Shown: piece after piece, positions 44,284-57,456 of the stretch | How positions within the stretch are numbered: position 1 is the first letter of the stretch | Layout: every line of letters starts with the position of its first letter | Origin: Synchiropus splendidus | Taxonomy: Eukaryota; Chordata; Actinopteri; Syngnathiformes; Callionymidae | NCBI RefSeq assembly: GCF_027744825.2 | Contig: NC_071343.1 | Location: 9,508,866 to 9,572,865, forward strand | Length of the DNA: 64,000 bases | Direction: 5' to 3' | Notes under the pieces: generated by a model | Database searches by the model: none | The model's input: the letters and a program-made list of their open reading frames with translations, nothing else | What the model was told of the DNA's origin: nothing | Position numbers and translations under genes: made by a program

Positions 44284-45414
44284 TTGGGCCCCTTCAGACA
44301 TCGTCCCTACACTGCTCCTCCATCTGACAAATTCACTAAAAAATCTCTGCCAGGTTATTCAGGTACTATTGCTCGTACTGTTTCATTGTGTGGTGCCTCA
44401 GGTTTCACTGAGGCCTACTACAATGGTTCCTGCTTTTTGACGTCGTCGCCAGCTTCACGAACCGCCACTTCTGATGTGTGTAAGACACCGGCCCTTGTGC
44501 GACCTCCAGCGGACAGGGGCGCCCATTTTGCTTTGCCACCAGCCAAGTCCATTCAAGGGGGCGGATCTGGTAAGTCGAGCCATTTTGGGGACGCCTGTAG
44601 ACTACAATCCCCAAGATGCACCGGGCGCGTGTCGACGGAAGCTGACGAGCCGCCGGGGGCAAGCAGCCCTTTCGAGCTCCCTCACCACGGAAGTCGGACC
44701 TGTGGGGGCCAGTCTGTCTGCAGCTGGGCGTTCCTCCGCTGTCTCACACGAAGTAGGTCAGAATGTGCAGACCTCTCGACAGGACTTTCTTCGACAGGAC
44801 TTTAAGGAGAGATTACGCTCTCCAGTTCTGCCGTCAACCACTTCGGTTCCAGGGGATCCGAGTGTCACAACCCCGCACGCTGCAGGAGAGAGAATGTCTC
44901 GAACCAGGAAGTCGCGTCTTTATTAAAAAAGGGGGCTGTATCGAGAGTGGATCAGGAAGACATAAAGATATTTTTTTTCTCCCTGTATTTCCTGGTGCCG
45001 AAGAGGTCCTGGAGACCCATCCTGGATCTCTGAGTATTGAGCCAGCACATCGCTGTGGCTCGACTCCGACCTGATGTTGGGGCGTCTGTCAGACGAGCGA
45101 GTTTTGAAACTGCTCGATCAAATAGCGACAGTCAGGAACAATCCTTGCGTGAGAGCCTGCGATGTCATGTCGCTGCTGGGGCACATGTCAGCAGCGCACC
45201 CAGTAGTGAAACTGGGGCTGTTGAATATGAGAAGGATGCAGAGGTGGTTCAGCCGCTTAAACCTGGTCCCGGTGAAGGACAAGAATGCCGACTGGTGCTG
45301 TCTGGCCAGGCACGTCGTGACCCGATGTCCTGGGACTCTCTGGCACGTCTGATGAGGGACATCCACATTGTGTTCCTGGGATGTCCGCTCAAGGTTTGGT
45401 TGCTGAGAGGATGA
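44284..45414 (+). mobile_element. Decayed DIRS-type retrotransposon
   Basis: Three open pieces (44284-44805, 44763-45074, 45037-45414) in shifting frames. The second reads like the start of a DIRS reverse transcriptase (R-R-D-Y-A-L-Q-F-C-R-Q-P-L-R-F-Q-G); another frame gives Y-F-L-V-P-K-R-S and R-P-I-L-D-L. The piece from 45074 (L-S-D-E-R-V... L-G-L-L-N-M-R) resembles the DIRS RNase H region. The polymerase core between them is missing and frames are broken. It is more GC-rich than its surroundings, consistent with insertion. Confidence 0.6.
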
Positions 45415-45419
45415 TACTG

Positions 45420-48400
45420 ACTAACCTGGGTTGATCTGAATCTGTGGTTTCCACGATTTGAAACATGATCAGACCCACTGGCGAATAATAGGCAAAGAGA
45501 ATTGCGTAAGAGCAGGTGAGTGGTTTAAATGTCCTGGCTGCTGCACAGCAACCCCAGACGGCGCAAAAGCAAACAGCAGGACTCAATAAAAGTGCATATG
45601 CAAATATGGCAGTGAAATCATTACGGCCTGTGTGAAATTGTTACTGCGGGGAAAATAAAGTTCCTCCTCACCCTCGCTGCCGACGACTGGCGGAGGAAAT
45701 CTCGCAGCAGAAGCAGGGGGGAAAAAAAGCAATAAAAACCTCAATTTATGAGTGATGAGACAATCTGTGAAAGTGAAGAAACAATTTGTTTGTCTCATTG
45801 TCGCAGGTTTTGGAATAATTTAACGGTGCGCATCAACAGCAGAATTGAGGAGTCGACTTATGGGAGTCATTTGCTGGATATTTGTTTGTCGAAAGTGTCG
45901 TGTCAAGTGTGTCTAGGACCACCTTTTACATAACAGTATTTTGCTACATTATGCTTTCTACTTGTCAAGCTGGAATCAAACCTCCTTGTTCATGTGGCAA
46001 AATAAGAAGAGGGAGACAACCCATGAGGCCAGGGTGGAAAAGGTCGGGACAGGACACAGGACAGGTTAAGGTGGCGGCTAACTTGATGTTGGGACACATG
46101 ATGGGACATGCAGCAAGTTTAAGAGGTTATTCAAACTGTGTGTGTCACTGTCCTTCGATTCAAAGTAGTTGCAGGATTACGCATATGTAATGGAAAAATT
46201 ACCGTTACTGTTCAGACAAATGGAAAGTTACTGGTGAAGGCTGCCTCGTTGTTTTTGTTATACCATTCCTCTTTGTTTTTGGAACTGAGTGCAGATTGAG
46301 CTTCTCACAGACGCTCAGGGTTGTTGCTACATTCTTGCTTGTTATCTCCAATGTTATTGTGAATCCCTCCTGTCCGGCGAATAAAGTACATGCTTGCTGA
46401 GAATTCCTTAGTGAGAGTTTCACATTCACTGTCTTCTCACTCTCTTTGCAAAGATTCTTCAATAAATATTCATAAAAGACAATTCTCTCTTTATTGAAGC
46501 CAAGAAATTCCACAACACATACCATGCCATAAATGTGCAATATTGTGTTACTGTATATTCTGAAGTCATTTTACATTCTCCTCATGCGTCACATATCAAC
46601 CATCATCTAGTGGAGTTATGCGTCCAAACTTGATGCTTCCATATTGACACATAGTTGTTTCAATGTTTCCTGCTCAAGCCAGAAAAATGGCACATGCCCT
46701 AATAATCATGCATAACATTGTTATTAATATTGTTTGGTTCATTTTGATCCTCAATAATTTTCATTCCATTATGTGCCAGAATGATGTCATGTTCCGTGTT
46801 TTTTACTTCATGCTTTTATTTTGTTATTGGATATCTTCACCCGAGTTCCAGCTTGCGGGGCCAGATGGTCGATTTAACGGTTCGTAACGTTCGTGTTTCC
46901 TCACTCCACGTTTGGTGTGACGTCTTCAGTTATCATTCCTGTCCGTCTTTTTGTTTCATTATTGTATCTAATAAATTGTTAAATTACTCTCATAGTCCCA
47001 TGTCCTTTGGAAGCCCACAACATTCTAGCAATTCGGTCCAACTCCCTAGACAAGTCATGACAGTTGACTTAAAATGCAACATACATCGAATCACTGAAAT
47101 AAAACTTTCATGGGTCAGAGGTGAAAAATGTGATAGACATATGGTAACTATGGCCTAGCACACTTTACACTACGATTGAACACTGGTTAGAGCGCCGTGT
47201 CAGTTGCAGGTTCAGTGTACCGTTTTACCTTGAGTGAATTCAATGTCATGCTAAATAACATTTGGTTGGAAATGTTGACCACTTCGTGTTTGATTTCACT
47301 TGAAAGTCTACGGACGTGAGGAGACTTCAGGCAAGCAAGTGACCATTTGAATCCAAGTTTATTACCTTCTGACTCATTCGGCAACATGGAGAGAAATTCA
47401 ACAAAACTCAAACTTCACATCTCTAGCTGGAGAGAACAAAGGATGATTTGGACTGGAGCAGCTGAGTGGTGTCACCCAACGGCTGATGCAGCAGAATTGG
47501 AAATCGGTCAAAGAGGAGGTGATGAAGATGAACGCTGTCAGGAATGAGATTTTGTGGAGCCCTTGAGCCTTTCTTTACATGACCCTGAATGAGAGTGAGA
47601 GCTTGGGTAACCATTCATTCAGCTCATTGGAATTTATTGTTTAAACTTAAAAGTGCAGCTTAACAACGTCTTCAATAGATTCGCTAGAAATGAGCTCCAG
47701 GGCCGCATATTGTCAGTCGGTAAAAATAAATAAATCTGAGTGTCCCTATGGCTCGAAGTCTCCCCATCATTGGATGGCTCACCGATTCCCATCTCTAACT
47801 GCATTATCAAATACCTTTTCTGACGCACAAAGATGCTGTGTAAGCAATTTTGCATGGGAAGAATTTATGTAAATTCTTCGGCTGCTCCCGTGATTCTTAC
47901 AAAAGTACCATTTAGGGGGAAATAAAAACGCCATCCAAGATTCACAAGTGAGAGCTTGTAGGAAGGAACACAGATCGGTATACGCTGAGACTCATTTGTG
48001 GTATTTAAAGGGAAAAGCCGCATATTCACACTTGGGAAGACTTTATCGAGAGGTCAGGAATGAATAAAACCGTCGCTATCCCCAGAAGGAGCCGGAGTGA
48101 AGACAAACGTCTGGCTGGAGAATCTTGATCACATTAGCAGCCGCTGTTATTGCCTCAACACCATTAGTCCCTACTCCCCTGGCGATTCCATGTTAATGGG
48201 AAGGTGTGCAGCTCTTTGTGTCTAACAGTCTTGAGGAGACTTGAGTCATTGTTGGACTCGAGGGGAACCAGCGATCACGGTTCACCATCCCATAATTTCA
48301 CGCGGCACAGCTGTTTATTGTGAGTGCAATTTGACAGTCCAGTGGTGTGTGTACGGCTGAGTTTCTCATTAAATGGACCTAATCGCTTCCTGTGAGTGAG

Positions 48401-49050
48401 TGTGTGTGTGTGTGTGTTATTTTAATATTTCCCAAACGTGTAATGTTTTATTTACTGCTAACAGCAAACGCAGTGTTGCTCTGCACCACCAGTACAGAAG
48501 ACTGCTGTCTAATAGCCGTTGCTTTTCATCGTTTCAGCTCTACATAATTCTAATAAAATATCTTCAGACACCTCCCCCACTTAGCATATGGTATTAATAA
48601 AACTACGGTTTCTGCTGTTTGTCTCACAGCAGGACTAACGCGTCATGCTGGGTATAAATGTGTAAATCTCCCGTTGGGGACCCGATAAATTGATATTTCT
48701 TTTTGGCAAAATTACTTGCTACTTACGAAGCATATCGGTTCTAGTTGCGCCACATTTAATAAACCTTGTTAATATCTCAATGATATTAAAACTGTTGTTG
48801 ACCCAAATGTTATGTTGATTTGATAAAGCCAACATTATCATGAATAAATGAGAAATGGATTAAAAAAAGTAGCCTCAAAATCTGTTTCAGAAAAGCACCA
48901 AGTCACCTATATGAATTACCATACAAATTAAATAAAAAAAAGGCCAGAAGTATGGTGTATATTTTAGGTGGAATTTCTGTCACTGTAATAAGTAGTGCTG
49001 CCCTACTCAGTTGGAAAACCAACTCAGAGTCAAAGTGGCTCAGGGTTAGT
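45420..49050. other. Gene-free stretch with possible conserved noncoding DNA
   Basis: No coding gene is recognised. 45590-45720 (with TGCATATGCAAATATGGC, an octamer) and 47850-48390 look unique and non-repetitive. A short GT repeat lies at about 48397-48418. Confidence 0.35.
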
Positions 49051-49065
49051 GTTATGTAGTTTAGG

Positions 49066-49180
49066 TTTCATGACACAGTGGCTTGGATTTCAGTCGCCAC
49101 CAGATGGCACTGTCTGTTGTAAAATACTAGGACTTGACCAACTAACTCAGTTCACATCATGTTTAAACCGAAACCTTTTT
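49066..49180. repeat. CTCF-motif MITE, partial copy
   Basis: CCACCAGATGGCAC (49097-49110) matches the CTCF core consensus at all 14 positions. The right arm is degraded. Confidence 0.5.
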
Positions 49181-49189
49181 CTTCATATT

Positions 49190-49565
49190 GAGGTGTGAAA
49201 CCTTTCCTGTCTCCGCACTGGACCGTGGTAGAGTGTCACAGGTGCTCGCTCTCCACACCTCCAACGCTGGAGCGCCAGGGTTTGATGTCCTGTTGTGGGC
49301 TGGAGCTGGGACAGGGATGAGGCGAGTCTGGGACAGAGCGTGACTTGGTTTATGACTTTGTCACAGCCAAACTGCACAGAAGCGCACATTCAGAGCTGGA
49401 CACGCACCGGGCACCTCTTCACTTCTGGAGAGACGTCACTCACTCGGCAACCCCTCCCACATGCAGCGGCCACACACATAGAGGAACAGCGCACCTGCAG
49501 CAGACACTCTACATTCACTCCTACAAAAGACTATTTTAAGGCTTGGAACGCATTATTTCTTTCAC
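49190..49565 (-). mobile_element. Partial second copy of the TA-flanked DNA element
   Basis: Inverted, high-similarity copy of the interior of the 23.9-24.6 kb element (about 24030-24390). Both terminal repeats are missing. Confidence 0.75.
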
Positions 49566-49589
49566 TCGCACCTGTCTAAGGCAGCAGGC

Positions 49590-50212
49590 ACAATGAGGTT
49601 TGTCATTCTGGACTTCTCGAGTGCCTTCAACACCCTTCAGACCCGCTTGCTCCAGGACAATCTCAACAGGATGCGAGTGGACCCCCATCTGGTCACCTGG
49701 ATCCCCAGCTACCTTACGGAGTCTGGTGGAGCCACACAAACCACCTACAGCTTTACACATTGAACACAAAGGAGTGGGTCATTGACTATTGAAGTCCAGA
49801 CTAAGATTCCGATCAGATCAGATGGAAGGAGCTGAGGTGGAGGTGGTAGACTCCAACAAGTACCTGGAGCTGTGGCTGGTACCTGGGGATGACTGGTCGA
49901 CTCACACCAACCACAGGTACAGGAAGGGACAGAGCAGGCTGTACTTCCTGAGGAGGCTGTGGTCATTCAACATCTGCAGATCTGAGGAAGCCTGGGTCCT
50001 ATTTTACACCGTTGGTATGAAGCTGGACCTTCAGGTGACGGTTGCAGAGAGACAAAAGAACATTGGGGCCATCAGACTATTTAACTCCTTGTTCAGGATG
50101 AGGAGGGGTAACAGGAGTCTGCTGCTACTTCATGCCATGCTGCTGGTATTGAAATTCCTTGCAGGGAGTCTTCTCAAGGGATCAATAAAGTTCTATCTTA
50201 TCTCTCTAATCT
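49590..50212 (+). mobile_element. Truncated LINE-2-like retrotransposon
   Basis: Translation near 49595 gives V-I-L-D-F-S-S-A-F-N-T-L-Q, a reverse-transcriptase motif of L2-type LINEs. From about 49840 come V-V-D-S-N-K-Y-L-E and K-G-Q-S-R-L-Y-F-L-R-R-L, from the C-terminal end. It is internally deleted and frameshifted. The 3' end GGATCAATAAAGTTCTATC is followed by a TCTTATC tail. Confidence 0.75.
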
Positions 50213-50377
50213 CTTCTTTCTGACTGATCTGCTGATTCTCCGATGACATGTCACCCCACTCGCCATGCAGAACCCATCAGTAGTAGGTACTGAAATCTAC
50301 TATGTTTGGCTTGGCTCTCGAAAACCTTAGTGGAAAAGCATAGTAGAACCACATGGAACGGTGACGGTGGAAAGAAG

Positions 50378-50461
50378 TGATGACTTTACAAGGCTATATG
50401 AAACAGTATTCTCACTGGCAGAGTCCACTAGATGGCACTCTCTGCTCCAAAATCCTTACAG
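50378..50461. repeat. CTCF-motif MITE, left arm only
   Basis: CCACTAGATGGCAC (50425-50438), a full 14/14 consensus match, after ATGAAACAGTATTCTCA. Confidence 0.5.
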
Positions 50462-50469
50462 TAAGTAAA

Positions 50470-53400
50470 ACATTATTTATAGAAAGTATAAGTCACACCC
50501 CCAGCCAAACTATGAAAAAAACTGCGACTTATAATCTGGAGAATATGGTAACTATCTTCTCTCTCCTCTACAAAATATTCAATACACATCCATACTTGTT
50601 CCATTCAATTTGTCTCGAGACCCTGGGAGGAGTTGAGGTCGCATATCGGGTTAACTGAAGTGTATAGAAGCAGTCTGGTATCACTTCAGGCGGCACTCAG
50701 AGCAAACCGAGCAAACATGCTGTTCGTCACTGCTTTGTTTCCTCCGCCATACACAGCAGTCGTTTCAGATGTGAGCACCAAGTTGATATTGACTTGGGAG
50801 GGCAGGATGAGGTGATCTTCTAAATCTACAAAGTCATGCTCCGTTTGGGTATTTTTATTTGTTTCCATGTCAGTGACTGACACCGGGGCAGCTTTCAAAT
50901 GCCTCATTGAAGAACGTATCTCACAACCAACCACAACAACCACAGACACCTTTGAAATAAATGTCAGTCCAGGTCAATGGTCTCGAAATATGGCTCCATA
51001 TTCAATAGCATAGCTTCAACCTTGATTCCAGTCTCGCCATTCCAGGATACGTCCGTATCCCTGCACTTTCAGAAGCTTGGTTTGCCCTGTATGTTGTTCT
51101 GCAGTTGTATCTAGATTGGACTGTTTTCCATCCGTGGTCACCTCTAACATGAACTTGCAGGACTTGTCAGGAGAGAGAGGGAAGAGAGACCCTGCGGTCG
51201 GTTCCTGTTTTTGCGTGGGCGGCTTGGCACATCATAGACATTAGTTAACTGCGGCCCTCCAGCCATAACTTCAACATCTTGACATTGTGATGAAGCAGAG
51301 TAGCGTAATTTATATTAAGACCATCCAAGTCTTTCACTGAGACACATGACAACATATATGGGGAAACATTGGAACAAGAAAATGACACAGTCATTGCAAT
51401 TCCTTTGCTCCAACCAATGTCTGCACAGGGTCGATAATACTAATATTGAACTTTCTTTGCAATCCCGCCTTTTCCTCAATAGATGGCGCACTCCAGACAC
51501 AAAGGGCATTTTATTTATTTATTTAGCTTTCACTTTTAGGATCGACACTTTGTTAAAGCATTGACATGTAAGTCCATGTCTTTATTCCAGTATTTTTTCT
51601 TCCCTAAACAGGCACGTTCTTTCCGACAACATGAGCCGTGAAACAGCTCCCATTTTACCCTGAAAGATCGTATCAAGTCAAAATGATGTTGGCATGATTT
51701 GACACGTGATGATATTTCAGCCCAAGGACAAACCAACTTCATGTTGCATTTGACTGATAAAGCACAAAGCCTTTATTTCTGAGCGGCGTGTCTTTTGTGG
51801 CTTTTTTGAAGGACAGAAAGTTGTTGGCACTGAGCTCCCCCCCCCGCTCACATCTCGTCCGTGTAAACAATGAAAGTCAGACGCTGGGTTTTTGACGTTC
51901 ACCACCTCAGCTGTTAGAGGCTGACAAGCCGCCAGAGCCCTGTCGAGGACTGTGACAAATGGCTGCTGACACGGACAGGAGCGATGATGACAAATTTGCT
52001 GTCTATAATTTTGTGTTGTTCCCGTGATTTTTCTCCTGAGTCAGAACTTCAGATGTTTTTATCCAGGGTATAAGCTGAATAAGCGACAAACAACTGGATC
52101 TCGACTCATAAACCCTGATGGATGTGTGTAGCAGCCATTGAGCATGCCACAACTGATAGCGAGTCAATGGGGACCAAAGACCAAAAGGTGACAGAAAATG
52201 ATGCTCTGTTTTGTGCTCCGAATGACTTGTTACGGCTCCAACCAATTGAGCACACGTACACTAAGTAAACAAATCAGGTCTACAGTCTTCAGACACGTGG
52301 TTGGTTCAGCTATGAGAGTTTGGTTGGAACAAAAACCTGCACCTCCGCGGCCCTCTGAGGAGGTCACTGCCCCTGGTGTGCTGTATGTGAAACGCATGAA
52401 CAACAACATCCTATACTTCTCTCTAGCCGAGTTGAACTCTACAAGACAAACATATTGTATTCGAGCCAAATATCATGTGGTTAGTGGAAGCACATTGTCC
52501 CTGGTTTCGGGGTCAGATTCACATGTTTTGAAACATGAAGCAAACATGTATATATCTATATGAGCTTGTGAAAACAATGTGGGAAAACACTGTCTGTAAA
52601 CACACAGCGACAACAGATGAGGAATAATGAGGTTTCACTCCAACATCGGAAGGTCATATTCAGCTTTAATTAATCTTGCATTTCCTGATCCAAAAGGAGG
52701 ATATCGTCTAAAAATAATGGTCCGTGGAGGGCTTCTCATGTGTTCATTTATAAATTTGGCAGTCATTTGTTCTTTTGTGTTAATGTGGGACGACACAGGG
52801 AGTTAAATAAAACACTCTCATTTCTCTGTCTGTTATTAGATTCTTGTGAAGTCATTGCCAAAAGTGACTTTAAAGATTAGTTGTCCTTGAAGGAAGCGTG
52901 TGTGTGTGTGTGTGCGGTTTGTGATCAGAAGAACCATGCTAAACTGAGGCAATGGGCAAGATGACAACCGCTAGAGGCCAGATTTGTTCCCTGAGGCAAG
53001 TGTTACCTCTGTTAAGCAGGTTTCACACCGCTCCGCAAAACACACACACACACATACACACTGTGCATTACACACACTGAGTGAACGCATTGCATCATCA
53101 TGACTGTTATAGTATATAGTATAGTAAAGTGCTAGGCCAAGCCTAACACATTGATCACTTGGTTACTATGGTTATGAGATGCAAAGAATGAATCATCCCG
53201 CTCTCGTGAATCTACGACCGTGGCTGACCAGTATGGGCCCAGCTGGCGAGGAAACACCAGCCAAACCCGTGAGTCACACAACTTCATTTCTGTGACGTCA
53301 CTAAAGAGTGAAACCTCGGTATCTGATGGTGGACTAGCTATTGGGACTGAACGGCGCCACCAGCAGGAGCAACCAGGCGATGTAAGGTACTGTTCTACCT

Positions 53401-53520
53401 CTCACGTCGGCTTCTCAGGAAATGAAGTATAATGTAAACCCTCCACATATGTTTCACTGTAATGCTTCTAAGTTGCATGAAGACGTTGCGATATGAGCTC
53501 TATGGTTTGTTGTTGGTGAT
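50470..53520. other. Gene-free stretch
   Basis: No gene is recognised. 52620-52880 looks unique and AT-rich (TTTAATTAATCTTGCATTTC) and may be conserved noncoding DNA. A short GT repeat lies at about 52898-52914. Confidence 0.35.
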
Positions 53521-53526
53521 AAACTG

Positions 53527-53678
53527 GTGAGGCTTCATGAAACAGTGCCTTTGTTTTCACTAGATGGTTTCTGCTTGGACATATTTGGAATGGAACAAAC
53601 ATTTCTAATCATTTTAAAACCGAGAGCGCCACCTATTGAGCTCTGACAGTGAGGACACTGTTTCATGAAGCTTCATCA
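53527..53678. repeat. CTCF-motif MITE, full copy
   Basis: Arms GAGGCTTCATGAAACAGTG and the inverse CACTGTTTCATGAAGCTTC. The left motif is damaged; the right arm keeps GCGCCACCTATTGA. Confidence 0.65.
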
Positions 53679-53689
53679 ACTTGACCTGC

Positions 53690-54490
53690 TATCACACAAT
53701 AATAGTCTCATGAAGATCAATTATCATTGAAAAACAGAACACCTGACAGCGAGACTGACACCAGGGATCGTCCTGATGTGAGACCTGTTCATGCTAGTAC
53801 TGTTTTGAATGCCTGAAATAACTGTGTCTCAGTGACGAAGACAACAAATAGGTGACACAACGATGATCTTCTGCTGTGGCAAACAGGCATGTGTCGGGTG
53901 TCGGCTGTGGGCCTCAAGCAGCAGCTAATAAAATGTATATTAAGTGGGTTCCCAGGTGACGAGATATTTATCAGCTTGTCGATTCTTCTCCAGTAACAAA
54001 CTGCCAAGGCAAAGCCAAGATTTCTCCCGGGACTTGCTGTCCTCGATGGATCAATATGGTAAATACACTTTGTGTTCCTGCTGCTGTCGTAATTTCCTCA
54101 AATCCTGCTGCAGATCCTGGTAGTGCTTTTTTACTGCTTCATACTTAAAGCATAACTCATTTTTCTGACCATCATAATATTCGATGACATTTTTAATGGT
54201 GGTTTTAATACAGTACTAACGCCCTGAAATCATTCAATCAGTCAATATCACACAAAGGTGTTTCGCACAGTCAGAATTTAGATTGCAGAAAATGGATCTC
54301 ATGCAAACAATATACTCTTCAAACAAAAATGTTTAGCAGAAAACAGTGAGATGTTTATTTATCATAAGCAAATTCAAACAGTCACTAGGTTTTTAATTAT
54401 TCCACTTACTCACAAATATTCTGTAATTCTAATATTTTGAATTTATTTTCATATTCATATTATTCCTATTTTTTAATTTGGGCAATAGTC
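53690..54490. other. Spacer
   Basis: No gene or known repeat is recognised. Confidence 0.4.
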
Positions 54491-54492
54491 AC

Positions 54493-54516
54493 ATAATAAT
54501 AATAATAATAATAATA

Positions 54517-54552
<36 letters not shown>

Positions 54553-54650
54553 GTAATTATAACAATGATAATAATAACAATAATAATAATAATAATAATT
54601 ATTATTATTATTATAAATTATAATAATAATAATTTAATGTATTATTATTA
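54493..54650. repeat. Palindromic (AAT)n/(ATT)n tract
   Basis: A TAA run (54494-54519) joins directly to a TTA run (54519-54551), and the pattern repeats at about 54580-54614. Each pair can fold on itself. Flanking DNA to about 55030 is also very AT-rich. Confidence 0.9.
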
Positions 54651-55139
54651 TACATGAAATACATTATTTCAGAATTTTTCCATAAAATATAAAAAAATAA
54701 ATAATTAAGAAAATACATGAATAACAAGTGCAGAAATAAATTAGTAAATAAGTAGATGTACAAATTATGTCAAATGCAAAAATGAAAGAATGAATAATGA
54801 ATAAATAAACACATACATAAATAAATTAGTAAATAAGTGCATGTACAAATTATGTTATTATTCACAATATTTACATTTTATATTTATAAATTAATTTTTG
54901 AATATTTGTAAATTAATTTTTAGATGTGTTTTTTATTAATGAATGCATTGATGATTTTTTTCATTTATTTTGCTATTATTGCATTTACATTTGCATTTGT
55001 TCATTCATTTATTTATTTACTTATTCCTGCATTTCTCTGTCTGCTTTGTCGCAGGAAGAGCAAACATGTAAACAAAGTGGGCGGTACTGACTCCATGCAT
55101 ATAAAATCATGTACATTTTTACATTTATGAAGAATGTGT

Positions 55140-55790
55140 TTCACGTCAAGTCGTGCGTCTGAGTCTTCGCATTTTTAATCTCTTCCCAGCTCTGCTGCAT
55201 GTCAACGTTCATCAGGCCAAAGACTCGTCTCTGTTAAATCAACACTGAAAGAAAGAGCTCCACAAAAAAAAGAGGGAATTACGGAGGGGAATGTGTTGAT
55301 GATGCCATGTTTAATGGATATGTGCTCGAATATGTATTACCACCATATTTCAATTTCATGCTCCAAGGAGAAAGAGTGGAAGGAGGAACAAAAAGCAATA
55401 TGTGCTAATAATAATCATAAATATCGGCTGTGTGAGAGCGCGAGGGTTGAAGGATTGCCACCTCATTAGTGTTTTATTTTATTCCTTCTGAATTTAAAAA
55501 GCCTATTATGGCGGGTAATGTGGAGCGCCTCACCTTCGAACAATCATCTTCTTCATGTCCTTGAGTTGTTTTCATCCTTTGTATGTAAATACCCATCACA
55601 TGTGTACATTTATGTATCATTTGGGATGAACTGGATCAAGAAGTATTACTTTAACTCTGTAGAGCAAGGTACACTGAGAGAGCAAGTGTGGTCCTTCTTA
55701 CTTACTTGACACACTCAAATGTGAGGTTAGTGAGGGGTCAGCTGGGGATATTGAACATTTTATTTCACTAAATTGGATTGAACTATCAGT
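55140..55790. other. Gene-free stretch
   Basis: No gene is recognised. 55400-55530 appears unique and may be a conserved noncoding element. Confidence 0.3.
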
Positions 55791-55800
55791 CAAGAGTTTG

Positions 55801-55960
55801 TGAAGCTTCATGAAACAGGATCTAAACTCTCTGAGCCCACTAGATGGCACTGTCTGCTCTGGAATATATGGCTTCAAACAAACATTTTAACAAAACTTTT
55901 GTTTTTAAAACCCCATCTGAGCTCTGACAAAGGGGGGACACTGATTCATGAAGCCTCACC
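55801..55960. repeat. CTCF-motif MITE, full copy
   Basis: Left arm TGAAGCTTCATGAAACAGG, with CCACTAGATGGCAC (55837-55850), 14/14 to the CTCF core. The right arm motif is lost. Confidence 0.65.
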
Positions 55961-55969
55961 AGCCCATCC

Positions 55970-57450
55970 TTTCTCAAAATTGTGAAGACAAAATGAAAGG
56001 AAATGCAGTCACTACGGCGTCATGCCTCAGCTCTGTTTCTCGTCAAAGTCAACGCAGGTCAAATCATTACCATTGACATGAAATGCACACGTATTTCCAC
56101 CTGTAGTGTGAGCGCCCCTAAAGCTTGAACTGAACTGAACTGAAATTGCTGACCCAAGCAGATGACTTGTCCCTTGACAACAGCTATACGTAGCGAATGT
56201 TCCACTTGATATACCTTTTGACTTTCCTTACATTTTCAACTCACTTCAGATCCAAAGTTGATCTCACAATGTTTATATTTGCATGTTTTTCGGGAACAGA
56301 TAACAGTTTTCAAAAGCTATCAACCTAGATATCACGCAGCTATCAATACTTCTTCTGCCTTCAATTGCTGCTATCCAGCCTCACTTAAGGTGACTTTGTG
56401 AAGGCCAATGAGTCTTCTCCTTCTCTAAACGTACTTTCAATTTACACTTCACTTTCTGAATCAATCACATGGAGCCTGGGCTCTAAGGGATTCCTGAAAT
56501 CCAAACTAAATGGTGTGAGTTCACATCGCAGCGAGGTACTTCATTTTAAGATAAGAACCTTCTTTTGTTCATTCGTTTCTATAAAGGTCCTGTCCCATCC
56601 CTGGTAGACTTATGAGCTGTCGTAGCACTTTTCACCCACATCAGTATGACCTACACAGCCTGAAAGCATCTCCAGAACATTTGGATTTTAACCTCCACTT
56701 GACCATTCCATCAGACATTGCTTGAGGTTTTATCCCGCGAAGGTGAATGTCCCATCATCTCCCATCATGTCACACAAATTCAATTCAATTCTTGAAATAG
56801 TCCACATCACCACTTCGAACTGAAGCTTCATTTCAACCCCACGCCACTTCACCCCACCATCATCCCATATTGAAATCTATGCAAATTTATAGCAGATCTC
56901 AAATGCCACCATCAGTTCTGCTGACACTTACCCCTGGGAGAGATCCTGCGCTCACTGAGTGTGAAGTGTTTGAGGAAGCCCCAGAGGGCCACTGGAGAAC
57001 TCTGACTCTCACGTAATTACCGTGGTGACCGGGGCTGAGGCGGGAACTCATTCTCACGAGCAAGTGCTTGTCTTTTATTAACACACCTTCCATTTCTCCA
57101 CATGGAGGGGGGACCCTCATATGGAAGGGTTTCTTTGAGAAAACACTGTTAAATATGTTCCTGGAAAGGTCATTGTGTCCTTTGCTGGAAAACAATCAGT
57201 GTACAAGATGGATTTTCCCCTGCCTCAGGGTTTCTACACTGAGAAGACACCTTCTCACCCCCATGGTATCAAATAGCAACTCTTTTGAAGTGCCCATTCC
57301 GTTCCTTCCGGATCAAGTATGGTAAAGTCCTGATTATCTTAACTCTGTCTGAGGTTAATCTTTCGAGACAATCGGCTCCAAAAGCGTTCGGGGTCGGTGT
57401 TTAACATGATCAATATTTACAACAAAATATCTATATTTGTGTGAAGAGAA
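55970..57450. other. Spacer
   Basis: No gene or known repeat is recognised. Confidence 0.4.
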
Positions 57451-57456
57451 CTGATC

